From Corynebacterium genitalium ATCC 33030 (lineage in GTDB: Bacteria; Actinomycetota; Actinomycetes; Mycobacteriales; Mycobacteriaceae): a stretch of 64,000 nucleotides of DNA. The translations under genes were made by a program, and so were the position numbers. The DNA lies in contig NZ_CM000961.1 in assembly GCF_000143825.1 (NCBI RefSeq), positions 1,695,448 to 1,759,447 of the forward strand. The letters run 5' to 3'. Positions within the stretch are counted from its first letter, which is position 1; the number at the start of each line of letters is the position of its first letter. A model generated the notes under the pieces. It saw only the letters and a list, made by a program, of their open reading frames with translations, did no database searches and was not told where the DNA came from. Below, one piece after another: positions 17,588 through 27,844 of this stretch.

Positions 17588-19264
17588 ATGAACGCTCCTA
17601 CCACTGACGTCGCTATTGCCCAAGCCCACACACTCGAACCGATCGGGGACATCGCCGCGAAGGCCGGTGTGCCCGACGGTGCACTCATCCCGTACGGCAG
17701 AAACATGGCGAAGGTGGATGTCAGTGCGCTTCAATCGGCGGGCCGCGACCACAAGAATGGAAAGCTCATCCTCGTCACCGGTGTGTCGCCGACCCCGGCT
17801 GGCGAAGGCAAGTCGACCGTCCTGATTGGTCTGACCGACGCATTGGCGCAGCAGGGCCACAACGCCATGGTCGCTCTGCGTGAACCGTCGCTGGGCCCAG
17901 TCATGGGCATCAAGGGCGGTGCCGCCGGTGGTGGTTACTCGCAGGTGGTGCCGATGGAAAACATCAACCTTCACTTCACCGGTGACTTCCATGCGATCAC
18001 GTCGGCCAACAACACGCTTGCCGCGATGATCGACAACCACATCCAGCAGGGCAACGAGCTGGGAATCGATGCCCGGCGCGTGACATGGCAGCGCTGCTTG
18101 GACGTCAACGACCGCTCCCTGCGCAACGTGGTCACCGGGCTCGGTGGCCCAGCCTCTGGTGTCCCAGCCCAGACCGGCTTCACCATTACCGCGGCCAGCG
18201 AGATCATGGCTGTGCTCGGTCTCGCCACCGACCTCGAAGACCTGAAAGCGCGGCTGGCGCGGATCACCATTGGCCTGACTTTCGACGGGAATCCTGTCAC
18301 CGCCGGTGATCTCCACGCCGAAGGTGCCATGGCAGCGCTGCTCAAGGAAGCTCTCAACCCGAACCTTGTGCAGACTCTCGGGGGTACACCAGCGTTCATT
18401 CACGGCGGCCCGTTTGCGAACATTGCGCACGGCTGCAACACCCTCATCGCCACCCGCACCGCGCAGCAGTGCGCCGACATCGTACTCACCGAGGCGGGCT
18501 TCGGGTCTGACCTGGGTGCAGAGAAGTTCTTCGATATCAAGGCCGCATACGGGAACTTGGATGTCGCCGGCGCAGTGATTGTGGCGACGATTCGTTCGCT
18601 GAAGTACAACGGCGGCATCGACAAGCAGAAGCTCACGGACGAGAACCTTGAGGCGCTCAAGGCGGGCGTGGTCAATCTCGAGCGCCACGTGGAGAACGTG
18701 CGGAAGTTCGGTGTCACGCCAGTTGTCGCGCTCAACCTGTTCGCGTCCGATACGCAGGCAGAACGCGACTTCATGCGTGAATGGGCCGACACATTCGGCG
18801 TCGCCCTGGAGGAAGCCGAGGTGTGGGCGAAAGGCGGCGAAGGAGCCCAGAAACTGGCCACAACGCTGTTGGACAACCTCACCGAAGGCACGTCGAAGAC
18901 ACTGTATGACCCTGCCGATGGGATTGAGAATGCTATCGAAACCCTCGTCCGGGAGATTTACCGCGCCGACAAGGTGCAGTACTCGGTCAATGCACAGCGC
19001 GACTTGAAGACGATCAAGGACAACGGCTGGGACACCCTTCCGGTGTGCGTCTCAAAGACCCAGTACAGCTTCTCGGATGACCCAGCTGCGCTTGGTGCAC
19101 CGGAGGGACACACATTGCACGTGCGCAAGCTCATCCCACGCACCGGAGCTGGCTTCATCGTCGCTCTGACCGGCGACGTGATGACCATGCCGGGGTTACC
19201 CAAGGTGCCCGCCGCCAACAATATCGACGTCGACGCCAACGGGACGATCAGCGGGTTGTTCTAA
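17588..19264 (+). CDS. fhs: Formate-tetrahydrofolate ligase
   Basis: ATP-dependent synthesis of 10-formyl-THF from formate, feeding one-carbon metabolism. A 558-aa enzyme with the ATP loop TPAGEGKSTVLIGL, REPSLGPVMGIKGGAAGGGYSQVVPME, NLHFTGDFHAITSANNTLAAMIDNH, PAFIHGGPFANIAHGCNT, and MTMPGLPKVPAANNIDV close to the end. TACGCT lies 7 nt before the ATG and the intervening bases GGGAGGT also look like a ribosome-binding site. Its stop overlaps that of the convergent nuclease gene. Confidence 0.97.
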   Translation: MNAPTTDVAIAQAHTLEPIGDIAAKAGVPDGALIPYGRNMAKVDVSALQSAGRDHKNGKLILVTGVSPTPAGEGKSTVLIGLTDALAQQGHNAMVALREPSLGPVMGIKGGAAGGGYSQVVPMENINLHFTGDFHAITSANNTLAAMIDNHIQQGNELGIDARRVTWQRCLDVNDRSLRNVVTGLGGPASGVPAQTGFTITAASEIMAVLGLATDLEDLKARLARITIGLTFDGNPVTAGDLHAEGAMAALLKEALNPNLVQTLGGTPAFIHGGPFANIAHGCNTLIATRTAQQCADIVLTEAGFGSDLGAEKFFDIKAAYGNLDVAGAVIVATIRSLKYNGGIDKQKLTDENLEALKAGVVNLERHVENVRKFGVTPVVALNLFASDTQAERDFMREWADTFGVALEEAEVWAKGGEGAQKLATTLLDNLTEGTSKTLYDPADGIENAIETLVREIYRADKVQYSVNAQRDLKTIKDNGWDTLPVCVSKTQYSFSDDPAALGAPEGHTLHVRKLIPRTGAGFIVALTGDVMTMPGLPKVPAANNIDVDANGTISGLF

Positions 19265-20073
19265 ACCTCCGGAACAGTCTCCGCTGCGGACCCCGGCCAT
19301 CCGGGGTACTCCGGCGGTGTCCCACCGTAGATCGGGCACAGGGCTTGGAACGAGCACCAGTTGCACAGCTTCGACGGCTTTGGGCGGAAGTTGCCGGACT
19401 GCCCGTCGGATTGAATCTTGTGCCACAGGTCGCCCAGATCGCGCTCGAAGAATTCGAGTTCTTCCCGCGATGGGGCAAGGAAGAGCGAATCGATCACTTT
19501 GAGGTACATCAGCCTCAGCTGGTGCGGAATCGTGCCGAACATGCGCCAATACACCAGCGCATAGAAACGCATCTGGAACTTTGCTTCGTCAGAGAAGCGG
19601 GGCGAGGGCTTCTTGCCCGTCTTGTAGTCGACAACACGGATTTCACCCGTGGGCGCAATGTCCACGCGGTCGATGAACCCGCGCACGGGAACACCATTCG
19701 GCAGCACGGCATCGACGTACATTTCTTGGGCGTGTGAGTCGAAACCGTGCGGGTTCTCCATCTCGAAGTACCCGCGCAGCAGGGAACGCGCCGCGACGAA
19801 CAGGGCGTACTCGTCAGCAATAGGGTCGGCGCAGGAAGAATCGTCGATAAGCATCTTCTGCCATGCCGGCTTGATGCGCTTCACCGCGGCGGGGTAAGTC
19901 CGCTCCTCGCGGGGCCAGGCGTGCATCTCCTCGAGAACAGCATGCACAAGCGTGCCGGTGACCTGCGCTTCCGTCTTCGGTTCCGGGATCCGGTCGATTG
20001 CGCGGAGGCGATACTTCAACGGGCACTGCAGGTAGTCGTTGGCGCGCGAAGGGGAGAGGGCAAGCGGTTTCAT
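19261..20073 (-). CDS. RecB-family exonuclease (PD-(D/E)XK, Fe-S type)
   Basis: A 270-aa stand-alone nuclease of the RecB/Cas4-like superfamily. Core motifs: LSPSRANDYLQCPLKYRLRAID with the first Cys, GTLVHAVLEEMH, GFIDRVDIAPTGEIRVVDYKTGKKPSP (catalytic D...DYKTGK), and a C-terminal cluster CNWCSFQALCPIYGG that, with the N-terminal Cys, would hold a 4Fe-4S cluster. It probably trims single-strand ends in DNA repair. ATG 20073 is preferred: an upstream ATG at 20085 lies within the TAGAAT -10 box. The promoter overlaps that of the divergent aminopeptidase gene. Confidence 0.93.
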   Translation of the reverse strand: MKPLALSPSRANDYLQCPLKYRLRAIDRIPEPKTEAQVTGTLVHAVLEEMHAWPREERTYPAAVKRIKPAWQKMLIDDSSCADPIADEYALFVAARSLLRGYFEMENPHGFDSHAQEMYVDAVLPNGVPVRGFIDRVDIAPTGEIRVVDYKTGKKPSPRFSDEAKFQMRFYALVYWRMFGTIPHQLRLMYLKVIDSLFLAPSREELEFFERDLGDLWHKIQSDGQSGNFRPKPSKLCNWCSFQALCPIYGGTPPEYPGWPGSAAETVPEV

Positions 20074-20083
20074 CGTGCCCACC

Positions 20084-20093
20084 ATTCTAAGGT
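20084..20093. promoter_or_regulatory. Overlapping divergent -10 elements (nuclease / aminopeptidase)
   Basis: ATTCTA at 20084-20089 is TAGAAT on the minus strand, 10 nt before the nuclease ATG. TAAGGT at 20088-20093 is the plus-strand -10, 6 nt before the aminopeptidase ATG. The two boxes share the bases TA, so the two genes cannot easily fire at once from one template. Confidence 0.6.
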
Positions 20094-20099
20094 GGAGCC

Positions 20100-22114
<2,015 letters not shown>

Positions 22115-22123
22115 GCTGGAGTC

Positions 22124-23617
22124 ATGAACGATGCCGACCTCCGCGAGCTGAAACAGCAGAACCAGGCTCTCTCCGCGCGCAACAAGCAGCTCGCGGAGAT
22201 GTTGAAGGTCTCCCGCGACAAGCTCAAGGACCTTTCCGCGCAGGTCGACGCATTGTCCGAGCCGGCGTCGACGTACGGCATCTACCTCGCCCCAGCGCGC
22301 CGCGGACAAGAAGCTGAAGTGTTCACGTCCGGCCGACGGATGCGTTTGAAGGTCTCGCCGCATATTGAGCCGGGCACGCTCACTCCGGGTGGACTTGTGC
22401 GCCTCGGCGAAGGGTCGATTGTCGTGGAGGCGGCCGGTTTCCCTAAGGCCGGGCAGCTGGCAACCCTGTCGGAGAAAATCGGGTTTGACCGCGCCATCGT
22501 CGCTGACATGCAGGGCGCGGAACAGGTCGTCCAGCTTGCCGAGAATGTTCGCGCCAAGGCCCGCGCAGGCGACACCGTGCTTATCGACGCAAAAGCGGGC
22601 TACGCCTTCGAACGCATCCCCAAAACTGAGGTCAACCAGCTATCCCTCGAAGAGATTCCCGACGTCACCTACGCCGACATCGGCGGCCTGCGGAACCAGA
22701 TCGAGACGATCCGGGATTCTGTCGAGCTGCCGTTCACGCACCCGGAGCTGTACAAGGCCTATAACTTGAAACCGCCGAAGGGGCTGCTGCTCTACGGCCC
22801 GCCCGGTTGTGGAAAGACACTGATCGCCAAAGCGGTCGCGAACTCGCTGTCCACTCGCATCGGTGACGGGGGAGCGGCGCACTTCCTCAACGTCAAGGGC
22901 CCCGAGCTGCTGAATAAGTACGTCGGCGAAACAGAGCGCCGCATCCGCCTCATCTTCGAGCGCGCCCGCGAACTCGCCGGCGAAGGACGGCCCGTCATCG
23001 TCTTCTTCGACGAGATGGAGTCGATCTTCCGGACCCGCGGCTCCGGTGTGTCCTCCGACATGGAAACGACCGTCGTCCCCCAGTTGCTTACGGAGATCGA
23101 CGGTGTGGAAGACATCGCCAACGTCATCGTCATCGGCGCCACCAACCGGGAAGAACTCATCGATCCGGCGATTCTGCGGCCCGGCCGCCTAGACATCAAA
23201 ATCCGTGTCGACCGTCCCTCACGCGAGGAGGCCCGCGAGATCTTTGCTCGCTACATCACCGACGATGTTCCGCACGCGGAGGAGGTGGAAGATCTGGTGA
23301 ACGCGGGCGTCGATAAGCTCTTTGCCCCGCGTCCTTTCGTCCAGCTCACGCTTGTCGACGGCACCACCGAAACCCTGCACTACTCCGACTTCGTCTCCGG
23401 CGCGATGATCGCGAACGTCGTCGACCGTGCGAAGAAGCTGGCCATTAAGGATGAAATTTCGGGCGCGGGTTCGGGAGTTTCCGTCGAGCACGTGCGTGCC
23501 GCCGTACGTGCCGAGCAGGACGAGAGCGAGGACATGCCGAACGTGTCCAACCCGGACGAATGGGCGCGCATTTCGGGCCGCACCGGCAAACGAGTCGTGG
23601 CTGCTGAGGTGCTGTAG
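22124..23617 (+). CDS. arc: AAA+ ATPase ARC/Mpa (proteasome-type ring ATPase)
   Basis: Hexameric unfoldase that recognises pupylated proteins through its coiled coil. In order: N-terminal coiled coil (residues about 3-50, [23 protein letters not shown]), two OB domains, then the AAA module with Walker [14 protein letters not shown], Walker [31 protein letters not shown] and an Arg finger. Length 497 aa. The C-terminus ends in VVAAEVL and lacks the penultimate Tyr of the GQYL tail that docks mycobacterial Mpa on the 20S proteasome; no prcBA genes are present here. TAAGCT lies 6 nt before the ATG. Confidence 0.96.
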   Translation: MNDADLRELKQQNQALSARNKQLAEMLKVSRDKLKDLSAQVDALSEPASTYGIYLAPARRGQEAEVFTSGRRMRLKVSPHIEPGTLTPGGLVRLGEGSIVVEAAGFPKAGQLATLSEKIGFDRAIVADMQGAEQVVQLAENVRAKARAGDTVLIDAKAGYAFERIPKTEVNQLSLEEIPDVTYADIGGLRNQIETIRDSVELPFTHPELYKAYNLKPPKGLLLYGPPGCGKTLIAKAVANSLSTRIGDGGAAHFLNVKGPELLNKYVGETERRIRLIFERARELAGEGRPVIVFFDEMESIFRTRGSGVSSDMETTVVPQLLTEIDGVEDIANVIVIGATNREELIDPAILRPGRLDIKIRVDRPSREEAREIFARYITDDVPHAEEVEDLVNAGVDKLFAPRPFVQLTLVDGTTETLHYSDFVSGAMIANVVDRAKKLAIKDEISGAGSGVSVEHVRAAVRAEQDESEDMPNVSNPDEWARISGRTGKRVVAAEVL

Positions 23618-23634
23618 GTGTCCGGGGTCGTGCT

Positions 23635-25023
23635 TCAAAGAGCCGAACTGCTAGCAAGGGTCCGTAGGACAATGTCGAAGTCGTGGTCACTGAGGTGCGC
23701 GAAGCTCATGATTAATCCTTCCGTGCGCCCATCGCGGCTCGACCACAACGACTCGAGGCGGCCGCACTCGATCCCATGTGACCGAAGCTTGTCAGCGAAT
23801 TGGTTCCGGTGGGCAGGTGAGTCGAAGTTCAGTGTGAGATCCACTCCGTTCGACTCGGCCATTTCGTTGACGTGTGCACCGCTGGCCTCGAGCGCTGGAA
23901 CGAGATCAGTGTGGATGATCGCCCGCCGACGTGCCAAACGGTTACGGACAGCTTTCGTGTTCCGGCGGACATGCCCGTTCTGAAGTAGATGCGCGACGGC
24001 TAGCTGTGTGACCGCGGATACGGGCATGCCGAGGACCTTCCGCGTCTGCTGCACACTTTCAGTGAATGCTGGGGGAGTGACCACGTACCCGGCAGAAAGG
24101 TTGCGGCTCAGCAACGTCGAGAAGGTACCCAGCGTGAACACGTCGGCCTGGGGATTCAGGGCGGCCAGCGGAGGTTGCGGGGCAAGGCGGTAGCGCAGCT
24201 CAGCATTGAAGTCATCCTCGATGAGAGCTGTGCCCCTCTCATGCGCCCACGCGAGCAGTTCGGACCGGCGGGCAGCCGGCATCGATGCGCCGAGCGGGTA
24301 CTGGAAAGCGGGAGTGACCAGAAGAGCAACCAATTTGTCGGGCAAGAGTTGGACGTTCACGCCGTACTCGTCGACTGCGCATGGGACCGCGTCGTGCCCG
24401 GTGGTTGGAATGACGCGGCGGAGGCCTGGGTGGCCAGGGTCCTCGACCCCCACCCGGAGATGATGCTGCCGCCCGGCGAGAGTGAGCAGAATCAGCATGA
24501 GGCCTTCGCGTGACCCGCCGGTGACCACAATCTGGTCCTCGCTGACCGCCAGTCCGCGGGCGAGACGGAGGTGCTCTGCGATCGCCCTACGGAGCTCGGG
24601 TTGTCCTGCAGAATCGATCGCGATGGACGGTTCAGCTGCTGCCTCCCGCCACGCTTGGCGCCATGCGGCGGGACGTACTGCTCCGGCGTGCCCGGACGAC
24701 GGCTTCAAAGAAATGAACTTTCGCGGTTGCTCAACTTTTGGCCGAAAAGTTGGTGCATCGATGCCACTAGGTGCACCCGCCGGCAGATCGGGATGCACGC
24801 GCGTCGGTGAACCCTGCGAGGCCAGCAAGTACCCTTCGCTGATGAGCTGGTCGTACGCCGTGACGACGCTACCGCGTGAGATCCCGGCCAGTCGCGCAAG
24901 CTCGCGTGTCGACGGCACCTCATCCCCGGGCTGCAGTTCTCCTTCGGTGATAGCCGTCCGGATGGCGGTTGCTACTTGCGCGGGGAGGGGAGCGGGGAGG
25001 TCGCGGGAGACGTCGATAAGCAT
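23635..25023 (-). CDS. pdxR: MocR-type regulator of vitamin B6 synthesis
   Basis: A 462-aa fusion of a GntR winged helix (residues about 1-75, with ELQPGDEVPSTRELARLAGISRGSVVTAYDQL) and an aminotransferase fold I domain that binds PLP. The pocket is visible: VVTGGSREGLMLIL, EDPGHPGLRR, VTPAFQYPLG, ALIEDDFNAELRY and LGTFSTLLSRNLSAGYV; the position of the usual PLP Lys should be checked there, as I see no SxSK motif. Divergent from pdxS, which it most likely activates. Two direct repeats sit in the shared 79-bp intergenic region. Confidence 0.9.
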   Translation of the reverse strand: MLIDVSRDLPAPLPAQVATAIRTAITEGELQPGDEVPSTRELARLAGISRGSVVTAYDQLISEGYLLASQGSPTRVHPDLPAGAPSGIDAPTFRPKVEQPRKFISLKPSSGHAGAVRPAAWRQAWREAAAEPSIAIDSAGQPELRRAIAEHLRLARGLAVSEDQIVVTGGSREGLMLILLTLAGRQHHLRVGVEDPGHPGLRRVIPTTGHDAVPCAVDEYGVNVQLLPDKLVALLVTPAFQYPLGASMPAARRSELLAWAHERGTALIEDDFNAELRYRLAPQPPLAALNPQADVFTLGTFSTLLSRNLSAGYVVTPPAFTESVQQTRKVLGMPVSAVTQLAVAHLLQNGHVRRNTKAVRNRLARRRAIIHTDLVPALEASGAHVNEMAESNGVDLTLNFDSPAHRNQFADKLRSHGIECGRLESLWSSRDGRTEGLIMSFAHLSDHDFDIVLRTLASSSAL

Positions 25024-25034
25024 TGCCCGAAGGT

Positions 25035-25077
25035 AACTGGTCCAAAGAATCTAAATCAAACTGGCACTAGGAATCTA
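25035..25077. promoter_or_regulatory. Direct-repeat operator between pdxR and pdxS
   Basis: Two copies of AACTGG-N6-GAATCTA, at 25035-25053 and 25059-25077, exactly 24 bp apart and in the same orientation. MocR regulators bind direct repeats next to their own gene, so these are good candidates for PdxR sites controlling both divergent promoters. Confidence 0.65.
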
Positions 25078-25102
25078 CCAGTGGGAGGGTGAGACTAGTG
25101 CA

Positions 25103-25993
25103 ATGACGTTTTCCACGAACCTCTCTAAAGCTGAGTTGACCGAGTCCTTCAAGGGCGGAGTGATCATGGATGTGGTCACGCCCGAGCAGGCGAAGATCGC
25201 CGAGAACGCCGGCGCTATCGCTGTGATGGCGCTCGAGCGCGTGCCCGCCGACATTCGCGCTCAGGGCGGTGTTGCCCGCATGTCCGATCCGGACCTTATC
25301 GAAGGCATTCTCGGTGCCGTCGACATTCCCGTGATGGCCAAAGCTCGTATTGGCCACTCGGTGGAGGCCAAGATTCTCGAGCACCTCGGTGTTCACTACG
25401 TCGACGAGTCTGAGGTGCTCAGCCCGGCGGACTACGTCAACCACATCGATAAGCGCGGCTTCGACGTGCCGTTTGTCTGCGGCGCGACCAACCTGGGCGA
25501 GGCACTGCGCCGCGTGAACGAGGGTGCAGCAATGATTCGTTCGAAGGGCGAGGCCGGCACCGGTGATGTATCCGAGGCCACCAAGCACCTCCGCACTATC
25601 AAGAGTGAGATCGCTGGCCTGCAAGCACTGTGGAACGGCAACCGCGATGAGCTCTACGTTGCCGCCAAGGAACTGCAGGCGCCCTACGAACTGGTTGCCT
25701 ACGTGGCCGAGCACGGCGCACTGCCGGTACCACTCTTCGTCGCCGGTGGCGTATCCACGCCGGCCGATGCGGCCCTGATGATGGAACTGGGTGCCGACGG
25801 TGTCTTCGTCGGCTCCGGCATCTTCAAGTCCGGCAACCCGGAGGCCCGTGCAGCTGCTGTGGTGAAAGCTACCCAGAACTGGAACGACATCGCTGCTGTC
25901 ACCGAGGCGTCCCGCGGTCTCGGTGAAGCAATGGTCGGCATCAATGTTTCTGATCTACCGGCTCCGCACCGTCTTGCCGAGCGCGGTTGGTAG
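25103..25993 (+). CDS. pdxS: Pyridoxal 5'-phosphate synthase, PdxS subunit
   Basis: Builds PLP from ribose 5-phosphate, glyceraldehyde 3-phosphate and ammonia; the ammonia normally comes from the glutaminase PdxT. A 296-aa (beta/alpha)8 enzyme with the two catalytic lysines in [11 protein letters not shown] and [11 protein letters not shown], and the phosphate site [31 protein letters not shown]. No pdxT gene follows: the next gene is dop. A GGGAGGG stretch lies 15-20 nt before the ATG. Confidence 0.97.
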   Translation: MTFSTNLSKAELTESFKGGVIMDVVTPEQAKIAENAGAIAVMALERVPADIRAQGGVARMSDPDLIEGILGAVDIPVMAKARIGHSVEAKILEHLGVHYVDESEVLSPADYVNHIDKRGFDVPFVCGATNLGEALRRVNEGAAMIRSKGEAGTGDVSEATKHLRTIKSEIAGLQALWNGNRDELYVAAKELQAPYELVAYVAEHGALPVPLFVAGGVSTPADAALMMELGADGVFVGSGIFKSGNPEARAAAVVKATQNWNDIAAVTEASRGLGEAMVGINVSDLPAPHRLAERGW

Positions 25994-26008
25994 CCAGCAA
26001 TAGATCTT

Positions 26009-26121
26009 TAGTATCCTTTCAGGCGTTTAGCCAACTGGCGAACTGCGGAAACGCAGCTGCGGGGTCGCGAAAGGCGATACTGAAAATGTAGGACCGGGGC
26101 TCTCACCCGCGACGTACGCCC
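26009..26121 (+). ncRNA. Candidate structured RNA with own promoter (pdxS-dop gap)
   Basis: A possible promoter (TTGGTA at 25987-25992, 16-bp spacer, TAGTAT at 26009-26014) would start RNA near 26021. The following 100 nt can close on itself: GGCGT (26022-26026) pairs with ACGCC (26116-26120), enclosing four small hairpins, including CTGCG-GAAA-CGCAG at 26043-26056, TCGC-GAAAG-GCGA at 26065-26077 and CGGG/CCCG near 26095-26109. It matches no RNA family that I can name. GC-rich DNA folds easily, so this is tentative. Confidence 0.35.
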
Positions 26122-26138
26122 CTTTAGACTGGTGCACC

Positions 26139-27638
26139 ATGACGCGTTTCATGGGAACCGAAACTGAGTACGGCATTCTCACGCCGGATAGCCCGAGCTT
26201 GAGCCCGATTGTGAGCTCGACGCACGCGGTGGTGGCGTATGCGGCGATGCACACCGCCGCCCGTGCGCGCTGGGATTATCAGGACGAGCACCCGCTGAAG
26301 GATTCCCGCGGGTTCGATCTGAAGCGCTACCAAACAGTTCCCATCGTCGACCCTAACGCGATCGGTGTGGCCAATGTGGTCACGGAGAACGGTGCGCGCT
26401 TCTACGTCGACCACGCGCACCCCGAGTACTCATCGCCCGAGGTGCCGGACGCATTCAGCGCCATGCTTTACGACGCTGCCGGCGACCACGTCCTCAACGA
26501 TGCCGCCGCCCGGATCGCAGAGCTGTGGGAAGACGGCGTCTCAGTGCTGGGCGGCCACGACCCCTGCCCGCCGCTGAAGCTGTACAAGAACAATGTCGAC
26601 GGCAAAGGCGCATCGTTCGGTGCCCACGAAAACTACCAATACTCGCGGCAGACCCCATTCGAGGCGATCACTGAGGGTTTGATCCCGTTCTTTGTGACCC
26701 GCCAAGTCTTCGCGGGCGCGGGCCGAATGGGACTGGGGGAAGCGGGGGAGCAGGACGGATTCCAGATCTCCCAGCGGGCCGACTACTTCTTCCAAGAGAT
26801 CTCGCTGGAGACCACCCTTAACCGCGGCATCATCAACACCCGCGACGAACCGCATGCGGACGCAACCCAGTTCGGCCGGCTCCATGTCATCATCGGCGAT
26901 GCCAACATGTCGCAGTACGCCAACCTGCTCAAATTGGGCACGACGAAGCTCGTCCTCGACGCTATCGAAGAAGGCGTCGACTTCTCGGACCTCCAGCTCA
27001 AGGAACCAGTTGAGGAACTCAAGCGGGTGTCCCGTGATCTGAGCCTGACGCACCAGCTCGGGCTCAAGGATGGCCGTACGCTCACAGCATTGGCGATTCA
27101 GCGCGAGTACCTTGCACGCGTCACGCCCGAAACAGATGTGGACAAACAGGTCGTGGCTCTATGGGGAGAGATCCTGGACGATCTTGATCGCGATCCACTG
27201 TCTACCGCGGACCGTCTCGACTGGACAGCGAAGTGGGCGTTGATCAAGGGTTACCTGGACCGCGGAATCGACATCGGCAACGCCAAGCTCAAGGCCGTGG
27301 ACCTTCAATACACCGACATCGATTCGGACAAGTCGCTCTACCACACGCTGGTTCGGGCTGGACGGATGAAAACGTTGGTCAGCAACGAGGACATCGCCCG
27401 GGCGGCGGCCACACCACCAGAGAACTCCCGGGCGTATTTCCGCGGCAGGATCGCGAAGGAATTCGGCGAAGACGTCCTCTCCTCGAGTTGGCAGACCATC
27501 CAGTTCAACACGACCGCTGGCCCGCGGACTGTCTCCATCCACGCAGTGGACGGATTCACGCGCGATGATGTCGGTGAGTTGCTGGACCGTGCGGCATCCG
27601 TGGAGGAGATTGTCGCCGCTTTCAACGAGAACCCATAA
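26139..27638 (+). CDS. dop: Deamidase/depupylase of Pup
   Basis: Converts the C-terminal Gln of Pup to Glu and removes Pup from substrates. A 499-aa glutamine-synthetase-like fold: RFMGTETEYGI at the start with the nucleotide/Mg2+ Glu, FYVDHAHPEYSSPEV, YKNNVDGKGASFGAHENYQ, ISQRADYF, INTRDEPHAD, and LHVIIGDANMS. The segment around residues 35-75 is the Dop-specific loop absent from PafA. Pup requires deamidation here because it ends in Gln. TAGACT at 26125-26130 lies 8 nt before the ATG (leaderless). Confidence 0.97.
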   Translation: MTRFMGTETEYGILTPDSPSLSPIVSSTHAVVAYAAMHTAARARWDYQDEHPLKDSRGFDLKRYQTVPIVDPNAIGVANVVTENGARFYVDHAHPEYSSPEVPDAFSAMLYDAAGDHVLNDAAARIAELWEDGVSVLGGHDPCPPLKLYKNNVDGKGASFGAHENYQYSRQTPFEAITEGLIPFFVTRQVFAGAGRMGLGEAGEQDGFQISQRADYFFQEISLETTLNRGIINTRDEPHADATQFGRLHVIIGDANMSQYANLLKLGTTKLVLDAIEEGVDFSDLQLKEPVEELKRVSRDLSLTHQLGLKDGRTLTALAIQREYLARVTPETDVDKQVVALWGEILDDLDRDPLSTADRLDWTAKWALIKGYLDRGIDIGNAKLKAVDLQYTDIDSDKSLYHTLVRAGRMKTLVSNEDIARAAATPPENSRAYFRGRIAKEFGEDVLSSSWQTIQFNTTAGPRTVSIHAVDGFTRDDVGELLDRAASVEEIVAAFNENP

Positions 27639-27658
27639 GTGCTAAGTAGGGTAGAGCT

Positions 27659-27844
27659 ATGGCTCAAGAACAGATCAATACCCACTCCGACGGAGGCTCG
27701 GACGAGGAGGGCACCGGCCAGGAGGCTGGTCAGGTGAACGTCAACACCGCAGGCACCGACGACTTGCTCGACGAGATCGACTCTTTGCTGGATAACAACG
27801 CCGAGGAGTTCGTCCGTTCCTACGTGCAAAAGGGCGGCCAGTAA
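27659..27844 (+). CDS. pup: Prokaryotic ubiquitin-like protein Pup
   Basis: A 61-aa disordered, acidic modifier. The C-terminal half carries the conserved helix [28 protein letters not shown] region, ending in GGQ, so it must be deamidated by Dop to GGE before ligation. TAGGGT at 27647-27652 lies 6 nt before the ATG. Its stop codon TAA shares its last A with the pafA ATG, so the two are coupled. In proteasome-bearing actinobacteria prcB and prcA would follow; here pafA follows directly. Confidence 0.97.
   Translation: MAQEQINTHSDGGSDEEGTGQEAGQVNVNTAGTDDLLDEIDSLLDNNAEEFVRSYVQKGGQ

Noticed and set aside
17519..18688. 389-aa minus-strand frame opposite fhs
   Set aside because: The plus-strand fhs gene is unambiguous and full length; the antisense frame is a consequence of GC-rich codon third positions.
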